Shown: positions 11,544 through 19,700 of the stretch, in pieces | Numbering within the stretch: position 1 is the stretch's first letter | Layout: every line of letters begins with the position of its first letter | Source of the DNA: a virus | DNA length: 22,086 nucleotides | Virus record (IMG/VR): IMGVR_UViG_3300020176_000107 | Coordinates: 1 to 22,086 of that record | Strand: one strand, 5' to 3' | The notes under the pieces: model-generated | The model's database searches: none | Seen by the model: only the letters and a program-made list of their open reading frames with translations | Told to the model about the DNA's origin: nothing | Made by a program: the position numbers and the translations under genes

Positions 11544-12123
11544 GCAATACGTCTACTGTACCTCGGCTCACGCGGCGGACTATACACTTATTCAGACCCG
11601 AGGGACCACATCCGCGTCCACCACCGGACAGTCCACCGTCCTACTGACCGGGGCTAACCGCCTACGTCTTCGGGAGCAGGCTACGGGTGTGACCCTTTGG
11701 ACGGCCTCCGCCGACTTCCCGCTCAACGAATCCGTGAGGATCGAGAAACTGGTGGAGGTCGGAACCAGCCCTACCACTGGTCGCGTCCGGGTTGCCTACT
11801 ACCTTGGGGACAGCCTCACCCCTATTGAGGACACGGGGTGGCTTACGGGGGTGAACCTGCGCGGTGGCACATACCCAGTAGGCAACATATACTTTGGCAA
11901 AATTAGCGCCGCTGCCTATGCAGGCGACCTGTACGTGGACACGCTCAAGGTGCTGAGCGGGGCGGACTACACGGGCCAGTTCATTGGCCCGGCCGCCGTG
12001 CCCGCCACCGCGTCGCCACTCAAGCGGTGGGATGTGGCCACGTCGAGCTATGTTGACCTCGACGCATGGCGCTGGGACGGCTCGGAGTACGTCCCGGTAG
12101 ACGTATCTCACGCCCTTGGCTGA
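11431..12123 (+). CDS. LamG-like (concanavalin A-type) fiber/virion surface protein
   Basis: The open frame starts at TTG 11431, with GGGGAG five bases before it, and can be extended upstream only to 11395. Up to 230 residues are encoded. Residues about 8-195 follow the LamG-like pattern of phage surface proteins: SARSGTLSAKA, FRQYVYCTSA, LRLREQATGVTLWTASADF, a WLTGVNLRGG turn and YFGKISAAAYAGDLYVDTLKV. The C-terminus is a small WRWDGSEYVPVDVS module. The first strand usual for this fold is missing and lies in no frame, which fits a deletion at the junction with the 11361 frame. It probably decorates the head or neck and may bind glycans. Confidence 0.6.
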   Translation: MTRLLASARSGTLSAKAPSTAISGLARWGIEQANVAFRQYVYCTSAHAADYTLIQTRGTTSASTTGQSTVLLTGANRLRLREQATGVTLWTASADFPLNESVRIEKLVEVGTSPTTGRVRVAYYLGDSLTPIEDTGWLTGVNLRGGTYPVGNIYFGKISAAAYAGDLYVDTLKVLSGADYTGQFIGPAAVPATASPLKRWDVATSSYVDLDAWRWDGSEYVPVDVSHALG

Positions 12124-12129
12124 TAGAAT
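12121..12129 (+). promoter_or_regulatory. Extended -10 promoter before the connector genes
   Basis: TGA-TAGAAT (hexamer 12124-12129), followed by AG, uses the stop codon of the fiber gene as its TGA. Eleven bases (TGATAGAATAG) are identical to the site at 16681. It lies 23 bases before ATG 12153. Confidence 0.5.
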
Positions 12130-12152
12130 AGAACTTGAGCGAAGGATGACAC

Positions 12153-12620
12153 ATGGAATACCCGAACGGAAACCCCGGAGCATGGCCGGTTGACCTTGCA
12201 TCCCCCGTTGGGCAGTTTCGGGCCATAGCAGGTGACCTCAACTCTGAACCCTTTGACCCCGTAAAGCCGGGGTTCCAGAACTTCGAGAAGTTTTCCGACG
12301 CAGAGATTGAGGCGTACCTGGAGCAGGGGGCGGGTTCCCTGAACCGGGCGGTCGGTCTCTCGTACCTGTACCTTGCTGGGCAGGCCGCGATGGAGTCCCT
12401 TGCGATCAAGGACTACGACCTTCAGGTGGACTCGACAAAGCGAGCCGCCGACCTCCGAGCTATCGCGCAGATGTGGTTTGGCTTGGCGGACTCTGAAGAT
12501 GTAGCGTCTGCCGAGGAGGGATTCGTCATCGTCCCCACGGGAACCGACGCGGGGGGATTCATCCCCGAGCTGGCTCCCCCGGTTTGGGGCCGACAGTACA
12601 CTCTAGGCCGGTGGCGGTAG
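12153..12620 (+). CDS. Head-to-tail adaptor (gp6-like connector)
   Basis: ATG 12153 follows GAAGGA. The 155-residue protein has a short N-terminal arm, then an all-helical core with FEKFSDAEIEAYLEQGAGSL, a buried helix NRAVGLSYLYLAGQAAMESL and a third helix around TKRAADLRAIAQMWFGLAD. The C-terminal part is extended and Pro/Gly-rich. A small helical protein in the first slot after capsid genes fits the adaptor ring that docks under the portal (HK97 gp6/lambda gpW-type neighbour). It is abutted by the next gene with no gap, so the connector genes form one translational unit. The family is inferred from order and helix pattern. Confidence 0.65.
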   Translation: MEYPNGNPGAWPVDLASPVGQFRAIAGDLNSEPFDPVKPGFQNFEKFSDAEIEAYLEQGAGSLNRAVGLSYLYLAGQAAMESLAIKDYDLQVDSTKRAADLRAIAQMWFGLADSEDVASAEEGFVIVPTGTDAGGFIPELAPPVWGRQYTLGRWR

Positions 12621-13082
12621 ATGGCCTATAGCTTCAAGGCGGCCTGGAACGACGCCATCGCGGAGGTTTCAACCCGCGAGGAGTTTCAGACTGCCCGCAT
12701 TCGCATTGAAGACCCGTCCCTTCTCACTCAGTCCGACTACGACATCGAGACCGGGGAGTGGACTATCGTTGGAGACCCCGTGATCTACCCCGTGGGGGGC
12801 GAGACGGGGCAGGCTCGGATCATCGGCGTCCGATGGGGGGTCCAGTCGGGGGGCGAATCCCAGGCCAACGCTACGACCATCTCGGCTATCCGTATTCAGG
12901 TTCCCCAGCATGTCGTTGGAAGAGTGAAACGGGGCCTGAAGGTTCACGTCACGTCCAGCCCCCAGAACCCTACGCTCACCAACTTCGTCTTCACTGTGAA
13001 CTCCGACATGCAGGGATCGGCAGCCGCCGCCCGGACATTCGAGTGCTCTCTCGACCTCGACTACCAGGTGCCAAGTGGCTGA
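12621..13082 (+). CDS. Head-tail stopper-type connector (DUF6093-like)
   Basis: ATG 12621 directly follows the stop of the adaptor gene. After a 20-residue helix (MAYSFKAAWNDAIAEVSTRE) the 153-residue protein is mainly beta: ARIRIEDPSLL, GDPVIYPVGGETGQARIIG, AIRIQVPQHVVGRVKRGLKV and TFECSLDLDYQVPSG. This is the pattern of the DUF6093 family, which occupies the stopper position in actinobacterial phages and plugs the channel before tail joining. Its last eight bases overlap the next gene. I am confident that it is a connector; the precise ring is an inference from gene order. Confidence 0.65.
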   Translation: MAYSFKAAWNDAIAEVSTREEFQTARIRIEDPSLLTQSDYDIETGEWTIVGDPVIYPVGGETGQARIIGVRWGVQSGGESQANATTISAIRIQVPQHVVGRVKRGLKVHVTSSPQNPTLTNFVFTVNSDMQGSAAAARTFECSLDLDYQVPSG

Positions 13083-13536
13083 CCCGGGGCGAGGGGCCAG
13101 AGAGTACCAGAGCGGCGACCTCGTGCGCTGGTATAAGTCCAAGATGACTCGGATTGACGAGGGCGTTGAGGAGGCCATGACCTCTGCCGGGGAGCTTGGA
13201 AAAGACCTCGGGCGGCACTACATTGAGACCCGAGGGACGGGGCGGACGTGGACTCGGCCAGGCCCAACAGGGCGAGGCGGCTCCATCCCGGGTCGCGTAG
13301 ATACGGGTGCAATGCGGGACGCTTTCGGATACCGCAAGACCACGCAGGGTAACTCTCGTCAGCTCCGAGTGGGCTGGGTTACAGGAAAGCGAGAGGACTA
13401 CTTCCAGTTCCAGGAGACGGGGTTTACTCATTTTTCAGGTCTCGACGTGCCCGGCATGTATGCACTTCAGGACGCGACCGCCGCAGCGTTTGAGCAGTTG
13501 GCTCAGGACTTGAAGCAGAACATAAAGAAGGCGTAA
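13075..13536 (+). CDS. Tail completion / HK97 gp10-like protein
   Basis: GTG 13075 lies inside the end of the stopper gene (8-base overlap). The 153-residue protein carries the gp10-family pattern: a helix with MTRIDEGVEEAMTSAGELG, then GRVDTGAMRDAFGY, a strand LRVGWVTGKREDYFQFQETGF, and a closing helix after MYALQDATAAAFEQLAQDL. These proteins act at the head-tail joint with the terminator. Its stop overlaps the next ATG by one base (TAATG), so translation is coupled. The motif match is good from memory, and the order stopper, gp10, terminator is standard. Confidence 0.7.
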   Translation: MADPGRGAREYQSGDLVRWYKSKMTRIDEGVEEAMTSAGELGKDLGRHYIETRGTGRTWTRPGPTGRGGSIPGRVDTGAMRDAFGYRKTTQGNSRQLRVGWVTGKREDYFQFQETGFTHFSGLDVPGMYALQDATAAAFEQLAQDLKQNIKKA

Positions 13537-13964
13537 TGGCATCGAATCTTGAAAGCATCCAAGAGGGTATCCTGACGTACTTGGGCACTAACCTTGCCCA
13601 GCCGGTCATCGAGCAGGGCATCCCAGATGCCGAGACGGTTCTGCGGAACAAGGCAGGGGGCATTGACCCCTACATTGCCGTCCAGTTCGGGGACATCCAG
13701 CAGGGGCGCGCTCACTCGATGATTGGCCCGCGAGGGGACGACTACATTCTCCCACTGTACTTTCAGTGCGTTGGGCCTACACCCGCCATAGCCCGGGGGG
13801 TGCAGAACCGTCTCCTCGACCTGTTTCTTGGGGCAAAGTTCCCCTGGGCCGGGAACGTTCGCAAGCGACCTGGAGGGGGCATGTTCTCTACCACGAACTC
13901 CTCCGCTTCGACAGAGGCGTACATGATGCCGTCCTCCTTCGGAATTGTAGTGCAATTCGAGTAG
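13536..13964 (+). CDS. Tail terminator protein
   Basis: ATG 13536 overlaps the upstream stop (TAATG). The 142-residue protein begins with a helix (ESIQEGILTYLGTNL), followed by beta strands (PYIAVQFGDIQQ, YILPLYFQCVGP), a central helix ARGVQNRLLDLFLGAKF and a final strand SSFGIVVQFE. This alpha/beta layout matches gpU/tail terminator proteins, which cap the growing tail tube and join it to the head. It is followed by a promoter-like motif and a small acidic gene, then the tail tube genes. Assignment depends on fold pattern and order. Confidence 0.7.
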   Translation: MASNLESIQEGILTYLGTNLAQPVIEQGIPDAETVLRNKAGGIDPYIAVQFGDIQQGRAHSMIGPRGDDYILPLYFQCVGPTPAIARGVQNRLLDLFLGAKFPWAGNVRKRPGGGMFSTTNSSASTEAYMMPSSFGIVVQFE

Positions 13965-13967
13965 CCA

Positions 13968-13976
13968 TGCTAGAAT
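13968..13976 (+). promoter_or_regulatory. Extended -10 promoter after the connector genes
   Basis: TGC-TAGAAT (hexamer 13971-13976), followed by GG, lies in the 21-bp gap between the terminator gene and ATG 13986. It would produce an mRNA with only two to three leader bases, or a transcript that serves the tail tube genes further on. Confidence 0.45.
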
Positions 13977-13985
13977 GGAATAGAT

Positions 13986-14210
13986 ATGAAAAGTGATATG
14001 GTAGTCGTCCGAAACACCCTCACGGGGGAGATTGGCGATATTCGCCGTCGCCTTTTCGAGAGTCCCGTGTTTAATCCGAACGGCCTGCTCGTAGAGGTGG
14101 TTGACACCCGTGGTGGCTGTGTGGATTGTGGAACCGCTCAAGAGGCGGAGCATCCGGTGGACGACATCGAAGATATCGAACCCTACATCCCCGAAGAGGA
14201 AGAGGACTAA
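13986..14210 (+). CDS. Small acidic conserved-type protein, 74 aa
   Basis: ATG 13986 has only GGAAT upstream. The product starts MKSDMVVVRNTLTGEIGDIR, a form (RNTLTGE.G..R..L) I associate with short tail-region proteins of actinobacterial phages. It has one CVDCG pair and a very acidic tail ending EPYIPEEEED. It has no known function. It stands between the tail terminator and the tail tube genes, three bases before the latter, with a private promoter-like motif. The acidic tail suggests DNA mimicry or assembly-chaperone character, but nothing proves either. Confidence 0.6.
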   Translation: MKSDMVVVRNTLTGEIGDIRRRLFESPVFNPNGLLVEVVDTRGGCVDCGTAQEAEHPVDDIEDIEPYIPEEEED

Positions 14211-14213
14211 GCC

Positions 14214-14780
14214 GTGGCCTTGCGACGACTGACAGGCGATGAGGTCTACCGCATTGGTTTGACCTCTAAGCGCAACTTTGCGGACTGGACGAACCCCAAG
14301 TCCGCTGAACTGAACTCGAACCCCACGAACGACCCTGGCGGTCTTATCTGGGACTTGACCTGTGCGATTAACACGGATGGTTCGACGTTCGACCTTGAAG
14401 ACCCCGACTTTGACGACTCGCTGACGTTCTGCCAGGTGGCGGGCAACCAGGAGCGAATGTCAGAGAATGCAACTATCGTGTTCGACATTGTTCGAGCCGC
14501 AGAGCGATGGACGGATGCGGAGTCATTGCTCGCCGTAGACGGGTTCAACACCTCGAACCTGGCGATGTCGCTGATTGCTTGGCGTAACCCGGAGTACCTG
14601 GCGTTTATGAGCATCGGTGAAAGCCCCGACACCCCGTTTGCGCCCGGCCAGCGTATCTCGATGGTGAGTGTTGCGGCGGACTGGGGTATCGACAGTGTTG
14701 ACACTGGCTCCAAGGCCAACATGGTTCAGAACTGGGCGTTCCGAGGGGACATCCTCTGGAACTACAAGATTACGGCTTAG
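14214..14780 (+). CDS. Tail tube-type protein, first of two
   Basis: GTG 14214 follows AGGAAGAGGA. The 188-residue protein is mostly beta with a short central helix region. Notable parts are GGLIWDLTCAINTDGSTFDL, FCQVAGNQERMSENATIVFD and, near the end, MVQNWAFRGDILWNYKITA, which resembles the strand-rich shape of tail tube monomers. It is followed after 11 bases by the larger tail protein. Two adjacent tube-type genes are seen in several actinobacterial phages. It could be a tube-tip protein, not a second tube subunit. No signal peptide or membrane segment is present. Confidence 0.55.
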   Translation: MALRRLTGDEVYRIGLTSKRNFADWTNPKSAELNSNPTNDPGGLIWDLTCAINTDGSTFDLEDPDFDDSLTFCQVAGNQERMSENATIVFDIVRAAERWTDAESLLAVDGFNTSNLAMSLIAWRNPEYLAFMSIGESPDTPFAPGQRISMVSVAADWGIDSVDTGSKANMVQNWAFRGDILWNYKITA

Positions 14781-14791
14781 GAGACTGACAA

Positions 14792-15589
14792 ATGGCTCTT
14801 GACTTTACGAAGCTCAACAGTAACAAAGCACACGCGGTCTGGCATGGCCCGTCCGGTGGCACGACGCTCGGCATCACGGATGTCTACGAGCCTCTGGCTG
14901 CTGAGATTAACAACGTGGGTGGCACCTCTGGAGTCATCAACGTTACGCCCTCGATTTCGTGGAACGACTGGGGCTTTGGCACCCAGGCATCGGAGACGCT
15001 GAACGAGCCGTCGATGGCAGATGCGGCGGCGTTTACCGAGTTCGGCGCGAACAACTACGGCGGGAACATCTCGTACTTCCTTCCCGCCGAGTACGATATC
15101 AACGCCGACCTCCACAGCGTGACGTATGACCTCACGGACGCGATTGACGCCAAGATTGATGTCGTCACCCGTCTCGATGGGGACATTGACACTCAGCAGC
15201 CCGCCGCAAACGGCGAGTTCGTTTCGGTGTACCGGGTCGAGGGTGGTTCCGACCAGAACCCCTTTACCCCTGGGGAGTCGAAGCGTCACACCCGTAACTG
15301 GTTCCAGAAGTCGGACTTCTCGCACTATGTTGTTGTGGGTCCCCAGACGATTACCGCGATTGCCCCGGCGACGTTCACGGCAGGCTCGAAGGGCCGTATC
15401 CGTGCGTCGCAGGGTGGTCGAGACACTACGGGCCGGATGTCGTTCTCCACGAGCAACGCCTCGGTAATCGACATCGACGCTTACGGCGGCATGTACTCTA
15501 TCCCGGCAGGTGCTTCCGGCAGCGCCACTGTCACGATTACCGACGAGGGTAGCGGAGAGGTTGCGACCGTAGCGGTCGTGATTCCGTAA
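14792..15589 (+). CDS. Major tail protein with C-terminal Ig-like domain
   Basis: ATG 14792 follows AGGAGA. The 265-residue product combines a tail tube domain (residues 1 to about 180, including TDVYEPLAAEINNVGGTSG, WNDWGFGTQASETLNEPS and RVEGGSDQNPFTPGESKRH) and a C-terminal BIG2-type immunoglobulin-like domain (about 183-265). The latter includes PATFTAGSKGRIRA, FSTSNASVIDIDA and GSATVTITDEGSGEV. Such domains project from the tail surface and may bind cell-wall glycans; they are dispensable in known phages. Very regular codon use and a following terminator fit a highly made structural protein. The position before the chaperone pair confirms the call. Confidence 0.85.
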   Translation: MALDFTKLNSNKAHAVWHGPSGGTTLGITDVYEPLAAEINNVGGTSGVINVTPSISWNDWGFGTQASETLNEPSMADAAAFTEFGANNYGGNISYFLPAEYDINADLHSVTYDLTDAIDAKIDVVTRLDGDIDTQQPAANGEFVSVYRVEGGSDQNPFTPGESKRHTRNWFQKSDFSHYVVVGPQTITAIAPATFTAGSKGRIRASQGGRDTTGRMSFSTSNASVIDIDAYGGMYSIPAGASGSATVTITDEGSGEVATVAVVIP

Positions 15590-15591
15590 CC

Positions 15592-15600
15592 TGATAAGAT
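15592..15600 (+). promoter_or_regulatory. Extended -10 motif directly before a terminator hairpin
   Basis: TGA-TAAGAT lies three bases after the major tail protein stop. Its expected start (about 15607) falls right at the foot of the hairpin at 15610-15635, so any transcript would begin with that stem-loop. Confidence 0.4.
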
Positions 15601-15609
15601 TAAGTAAGG

Positions 15610-15635
15610 GCCTCGGGAACAGTCCCGGGGCTTTT
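15610..15635 (+). terminator. Intrinsic terminator after the major tail gene
   Basis: GCCTCGGGA (15610-15618) pairs with TCCCGGGGC (15623-15631), one G-U pair, with an ACAG loop and TTTT (15632-15635). Partial termination here would keep tail tube mRNA above chaperone mRNA. Confidence 0.7.
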
Positions 15636-15655
15636 ACATGTAGAAGGAGAGAATC

Positions 15656-16240
15656 TTGTCTGAGGCGTTGAACCCGGCAACTTTTGACGTTGCGGAGATG
15701 TTCCTGGGTATTTCGTACCCTACTGAGGTCGTCATGTTTTACACCGATCACGGCGTCGCTTACGAGATGCATCAGGTGGAGCAAGAACTGGTTGCGGCGA
15801 TCCGCCGAGAGGACGTTGCGGCAGAGAAGGCGGCTGAGGCCCGTAAGGAGGAGCTTGCTGCCCGGGGGGCTAAGAACCGCTACGAGTTCCACCTCCGGGG
15901 GCAGAGCCGTGACAACCGCGCCGCCGCGCGCAATAAGGTTCTTGCGGAGTACCCCGCGACCCACGACTTCCTGGGTAGGGAGGTGGCTAACCCTGACGCA
16001 GACGAGATGTACGCCAACCTTACGTGGTCGCTCTACATCGAGAAGGTTGTCCGCCCGGACGGGGCAGTTCTCATCGCACCGGACGAGGCCACTGTGAAGA
16101 TCATTCGCGGTAACGCGCCGGACTCGGAGTGCGCGAAGGTGGAGGCGGCGATTCGGGGCTTTTCGGAGGGCGTGAAGGATGGCTTTGAACTCCTCGCGCA
16201 GGAGCACGATTTTTTGTCCAGTGCCTCACCCGAGGCATAA
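15656..16240 (+). CDS. Tail assembly chaperone, unshifted product
   Basis: The gene starts at TTG 15656, seven bases after AAGGAG. The 194-residue protein is helical and charged, with MSEALNPATFDVAEMFLGIS at the start and a long Ala/Glu/Arg helix in the middle. It has the gpG-type role of coating the tape measure during tail assembly, and it is not part of the virion. Just before its stop the heptamer TTTTTTG (16210-16216) permits a -1 shift into the downstream frame. Location between the major tail and tape measure genes is diagnostic. The TTG start may lower its expression relative to the tail tube. Confidence 0.85.
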   Translation: MSEALNPATFDVAEMFLGISYPTEVVMFYTDHGVAYEMHQVEQELVAAIRREDVAAEKAAEARKEELAARGAKNRYEFHLRGQSRDNRAAARNKVLAEYPATHDFLGREVANPDADEMYANLTWSLYIEKVVRPDGAVLIAPDEATVKIIRGNAPDSECAKVEAAIRGFSEGVKDGFELLAQEHDFLSSASPEA

Positions 16241-16683
16241 GTAAGAGGTACATGCCCTCCATTCGCGCCTCGATGGCGTGGCGGAGACGGCCCACAGCGG
16301 TTATCATGCGTGACGACTGGTTTGGGAAGCGCGACCCCTGGACAGGAGAACCGTCAGGCACGATGGACGAGTTTACGTCCTGGGACTACGCCCTGATGGA
16401 TGCATTCCAGACTATCGAGGACTTTACCGACCAGAAATCGGGCATCCCTATCTGGGAGCTGGACGATGAGGCGGTGTACGTCGATGCGGTGCGCAAGTTC
16501 AACAAGTTTCAGCAGGCCATTGACAATGCCACTAAGGGCAGTAAGTCGAAGGCGTATGAACCCGCGCCCGGGGAATACTTTGTGCCGGACATGGGGACTC
16601 GTCGCAAGGACGCGGACGGCAAGCCCATCTTCCAGTCGTACTCGGAGTGGGTGCGGAAATCAATCGAGGACGCCCCGGACTGA
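15656..16683 (+). CDS. Tail assembly chaperone, -1 frameshift fusion product
   Basis: Reading shifts -1 at T-TTT-TTG (16210-16216). After Leu187 the frame resumes at GTC 16216 (VQCLTRGISKRYMPSIRASM) and runs to 16683, giving about 342 residues. The downstream part begins acidic and aromatic (MRDDWFGKRDPWTGEPSGTM), then DAVRKFNKFQQAIDNATKGS, and ends in a short acidic tail. It lacks a ribosome site at its own first ATG (16252), supporting fusion over separate expression. Such gpG/gpGT pairs made in fixed ratio are established for lambda and most siphophages. The shift site is read directly from the sequence; the efficiency is unknown. Confidence 0.85.
16210..16216 (+). promoter_or_regulatory. 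Slippery heptamer for -1 frameshift
   Basis: T TTT TTG in zero-frame phasing (GAT TTT TTG, codons starting at 16208) fits the X-XXY-YYZ rule. It sits eight codons before the zero-frame stop (16238-16240), and the -1 frame is open from here through 16683. Confidence 0.88.
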
Positions 16684-16689
16684 TAGAAT
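16681..16689 (+). promoter_or_regulatory. Extended -10 promoter before the tape measure gene
   Basis: TGA-TAGAAT, followed by AG, uses the stop codon of the chaperone frame as its TGA and is identical over eleven bases to the site at 12121. It lies 33 bases before ATG 16723. Confidence 0.5.
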
Positions 16690-16722
16690 AGGGGTTAGAG
16701 ACTTTTAGGAGACGCACCCCGT

Positions 16723-19700
16723 ATGGATGAACGCTTTGACCTCATCATTGATGTACAGTCTAAGGGCATCCGGGCCACCCTCGGGGACATTGAGGCTGCC
16801 GACAAGGCCCTCTCATCCCTGAATGCGGATGGCCTTATCTCTAAGGACACTTTCCAGCAGGTCTCGGGGGTGTTTACTGCCGTCGCCACCCAGCTCAAAG
16901 CGATGTCTGACACCCTCAAGTCTGGAGAGGGGAGCTGGAAGCACTTTACTACAAGCGTCATCGACGCCCGCAAGGAAACTGAAGCCCTTGCCGCCGCACA
17001 GGCCAAGATCAAGGCGGGGCAGGCGGCTGTCTCAGGGGCGCAGAAATCCCGCTCCTTCGAGGCCGAAATCCAGGGCCTATCTAAACTGGAGCAAGCTGAG
17101 CGCCGGTTGGCGGTAGCCCGTAAAGAATACTACAACGCCAACCGACAGGTTTCCCGGGCGGAGGCCAGCGGCGACACGTCCCGGCAAGTAGCGGCGCTCA
17201 AGCGCCAGGAAAGTGCTATCCGGGAGGTGTCCAAGGCGGAGCGGGAGAAGACCAAGCAGGTCGCCGCATCTGCCTCTGAAGAGCAGAAGTTCCTGGACGC
17301 CATTGCCGCGTCACACGCGCGTAACGCAAATGCCCGCCGCAAGGACGCGGAGCAGGATCGCGCGAAGCAGATGGGTGCGGCTCAGAAAGCCACCGAGGAT
17401 CAGATCGCATCTACCGGCAAGCTGGCGGATAACCTGCCCCGCCTCCGGTACGCTCTTTACGATGTAAGCTCGTCCCTCATCATCACGGGCGGCGCGATGA
17501 CGGCCCTTTCAGTCGCATCCGCTGGGGTCGCAATCTCGATGCAGCGATCTTTTGCCGACGTACTCCGAACCACGGAGACATTCGGAGAAGCGGCCAACCA
17601 GGCGGATGGGCTTCGTAAAGAGTTCGAGAACCTGTTCACGTCGATGCCTATTTCATGGGCGGCCCTCACGGAAATTGGAACCCTCGCAGGGCAGTTGAAC
17701 ATTGCCCGGGGTAGCGCGGCAGAGTTCACCGAGCTTGTCGCCATGTTCGCCGCAACCACGGATGTCTCCATCGAGCAGGCCGCGACGGCGTTTGGCCGTC
17801 TTTCCCAGCTTCTCGACGTGCCGGATGACGAACTTCAGAACCTCGGCTCGTCCATTCTCGCTGTCGGCGTTAACAGCATCGCAACTGAGTCGCAGATTAT
17901 TGCCATCTCCACCCAGATTACGTCGATGGCCTCTACTGCCGGGTTCTCCGCCGATCAGGTATTCGGTCTCTCAGCGGCCCTTGCGTCTCTCGGAACTCAA
18001 CCTGAGCTTTCTCGCGGTGTCGTCACCCGTCTCTTTACGAAGATTTCGGTGGCGATCCAGGAGGGCGGAGACAACCTCGAACGCTTCGGGCGACTGGCGA
18101 ACCTCACCGGGGCGGAGTTCGCCCAGGCGTGGGGACAGGACGCATCGGGCACCTTGCTCAAGCTGATGCAGGGCCTTGACGGGGTTGCCGACTCTCAGGC
18201 CGTCTCCACCCTCACCGAACTCGGCATCACTGCCGCCCGAGACGTTCCCACCATCCTCCGCCTCGCCCAGAACAGTGACCTGCTTGCAGACTCTCTTGGC
18301 GTTGCGGCAGAGGGCTACGCGGAGGGAACCGCACTCAGTGAGCAGTATAGCGTCATCTCCAGCACGGTCGGGGAAAAGCTCAACGTCCTCGCCAACACGT
18401 TCCAGAACCTCGCCGCAACCATCGGTACTGCGGCGGGTGGATTGACCCCGTTCATCGACATCTTGATCGGCATGGTCAAGGGGTTCACCGCGTTCATTGA
18501 CAACCCAATCGCCGCTACGATTATCGGCATTACTACCACCCTCGCGGGCCTGGCTGGGGCGCTCCTCCTCGCAGGTGGGCTGCTTCTTCGACTGATCGCA
18601 TCCGGTGTTGCGACCAAGACAGTGTTCCTGGAACTCGCCCGGTCGGGTTTCACGGCCTCGGGGGCGCTCGCATCAATGACCGCCCATCTTACAGGGGTCA
18701 CGGTGGCGAGCGAGACCGCCTCCAAGGGCACGAGGGCCTTCGGAATGGCCGTCCGGTGGGCGGTGCCGGTACTGGGTGCCCTTATGACGGCGGCGGCTAT
18801 TGCAGGCCCGCTTCTCGAAAACGCCTTCAAATCGGCAAGCGACAGGGCCACGGAGTTCTTCGGAGACCTCTCCGGGTTCCATGACGCTATCGTTAAGGAC
18901 ACTCAGGCGTGGGACGGCTACTCGAACACCCTTGGACAGTTCGAGGTCGAGACCACTAAAGCGGCCAAGGCTACCGATGAGGCGGGGGACGCAACCCGCG
19001 TGTGGCTCGGTATCCAGGGTAGCGTGTCGTCCACTGTTGATGACTCCACTGGAGCGATCCAGCGCCAGACGTACATTCTGGACGAAAACGCTGACGCTTG
19101 GCTCCGAAACGCACTCTCCAGCAACGAGGCAGTCCAGCGACTCGCTAACGACCCTACAGCCCTGGCCGCATTTGAGTCGTGGGGCGGAAACATCAGTGAT
19201 CTTATCGCGGCGGGCCTCAAGGGGCGTAGCGCTGTGGAAGAGTACATGGCCGGGATCATGGAGAACGCCAACCAGAGGATGCAGGAAGCCCTTAAAGAAG
19301 GATCGGCTGCCGCCCTGGAGTACAAGGCCGTGTTCGACCACACCATCCCCACCATTGAGACGATTGCGGGGGCTCTCGCGGACGCGAATGACGCGGCCAT
19401 CGAGAACGCAAATACGAGCGCACTTCTTACCGACAGGAAAGCAGAAGAGGCGCAGGCATGGGGTGCCCTGAACGGCGAACTCATCGCGGCCTATGAGTCG
19501 TACCGGGACATGCAGGGCGGCGTCGTCGGGCTTGAGAACAGTATCTTCGGGCTGGGTTCTGCGTTGGCCGAGAACGGCAACGATTGGAGCGAGTTCACCG
19601 AGGCCGGGCGGGCCAACATTGAGTCCCTTATGGGGGTCATGTCCGCCTTGGAGGTGCAGGCAGGAGGGGACGCGGCCACGCTTGCCGCTTCTCTTCAGGG

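Noticed and set aside
14777-16207. 476-codon open frame on the minus strand opposite tail and chaperone genes
   Set aside because: It crosses a terminator and two confident plus-strand genes, with Arg/Leu/Val-rich shadow composition typical of GC-biased third positions.
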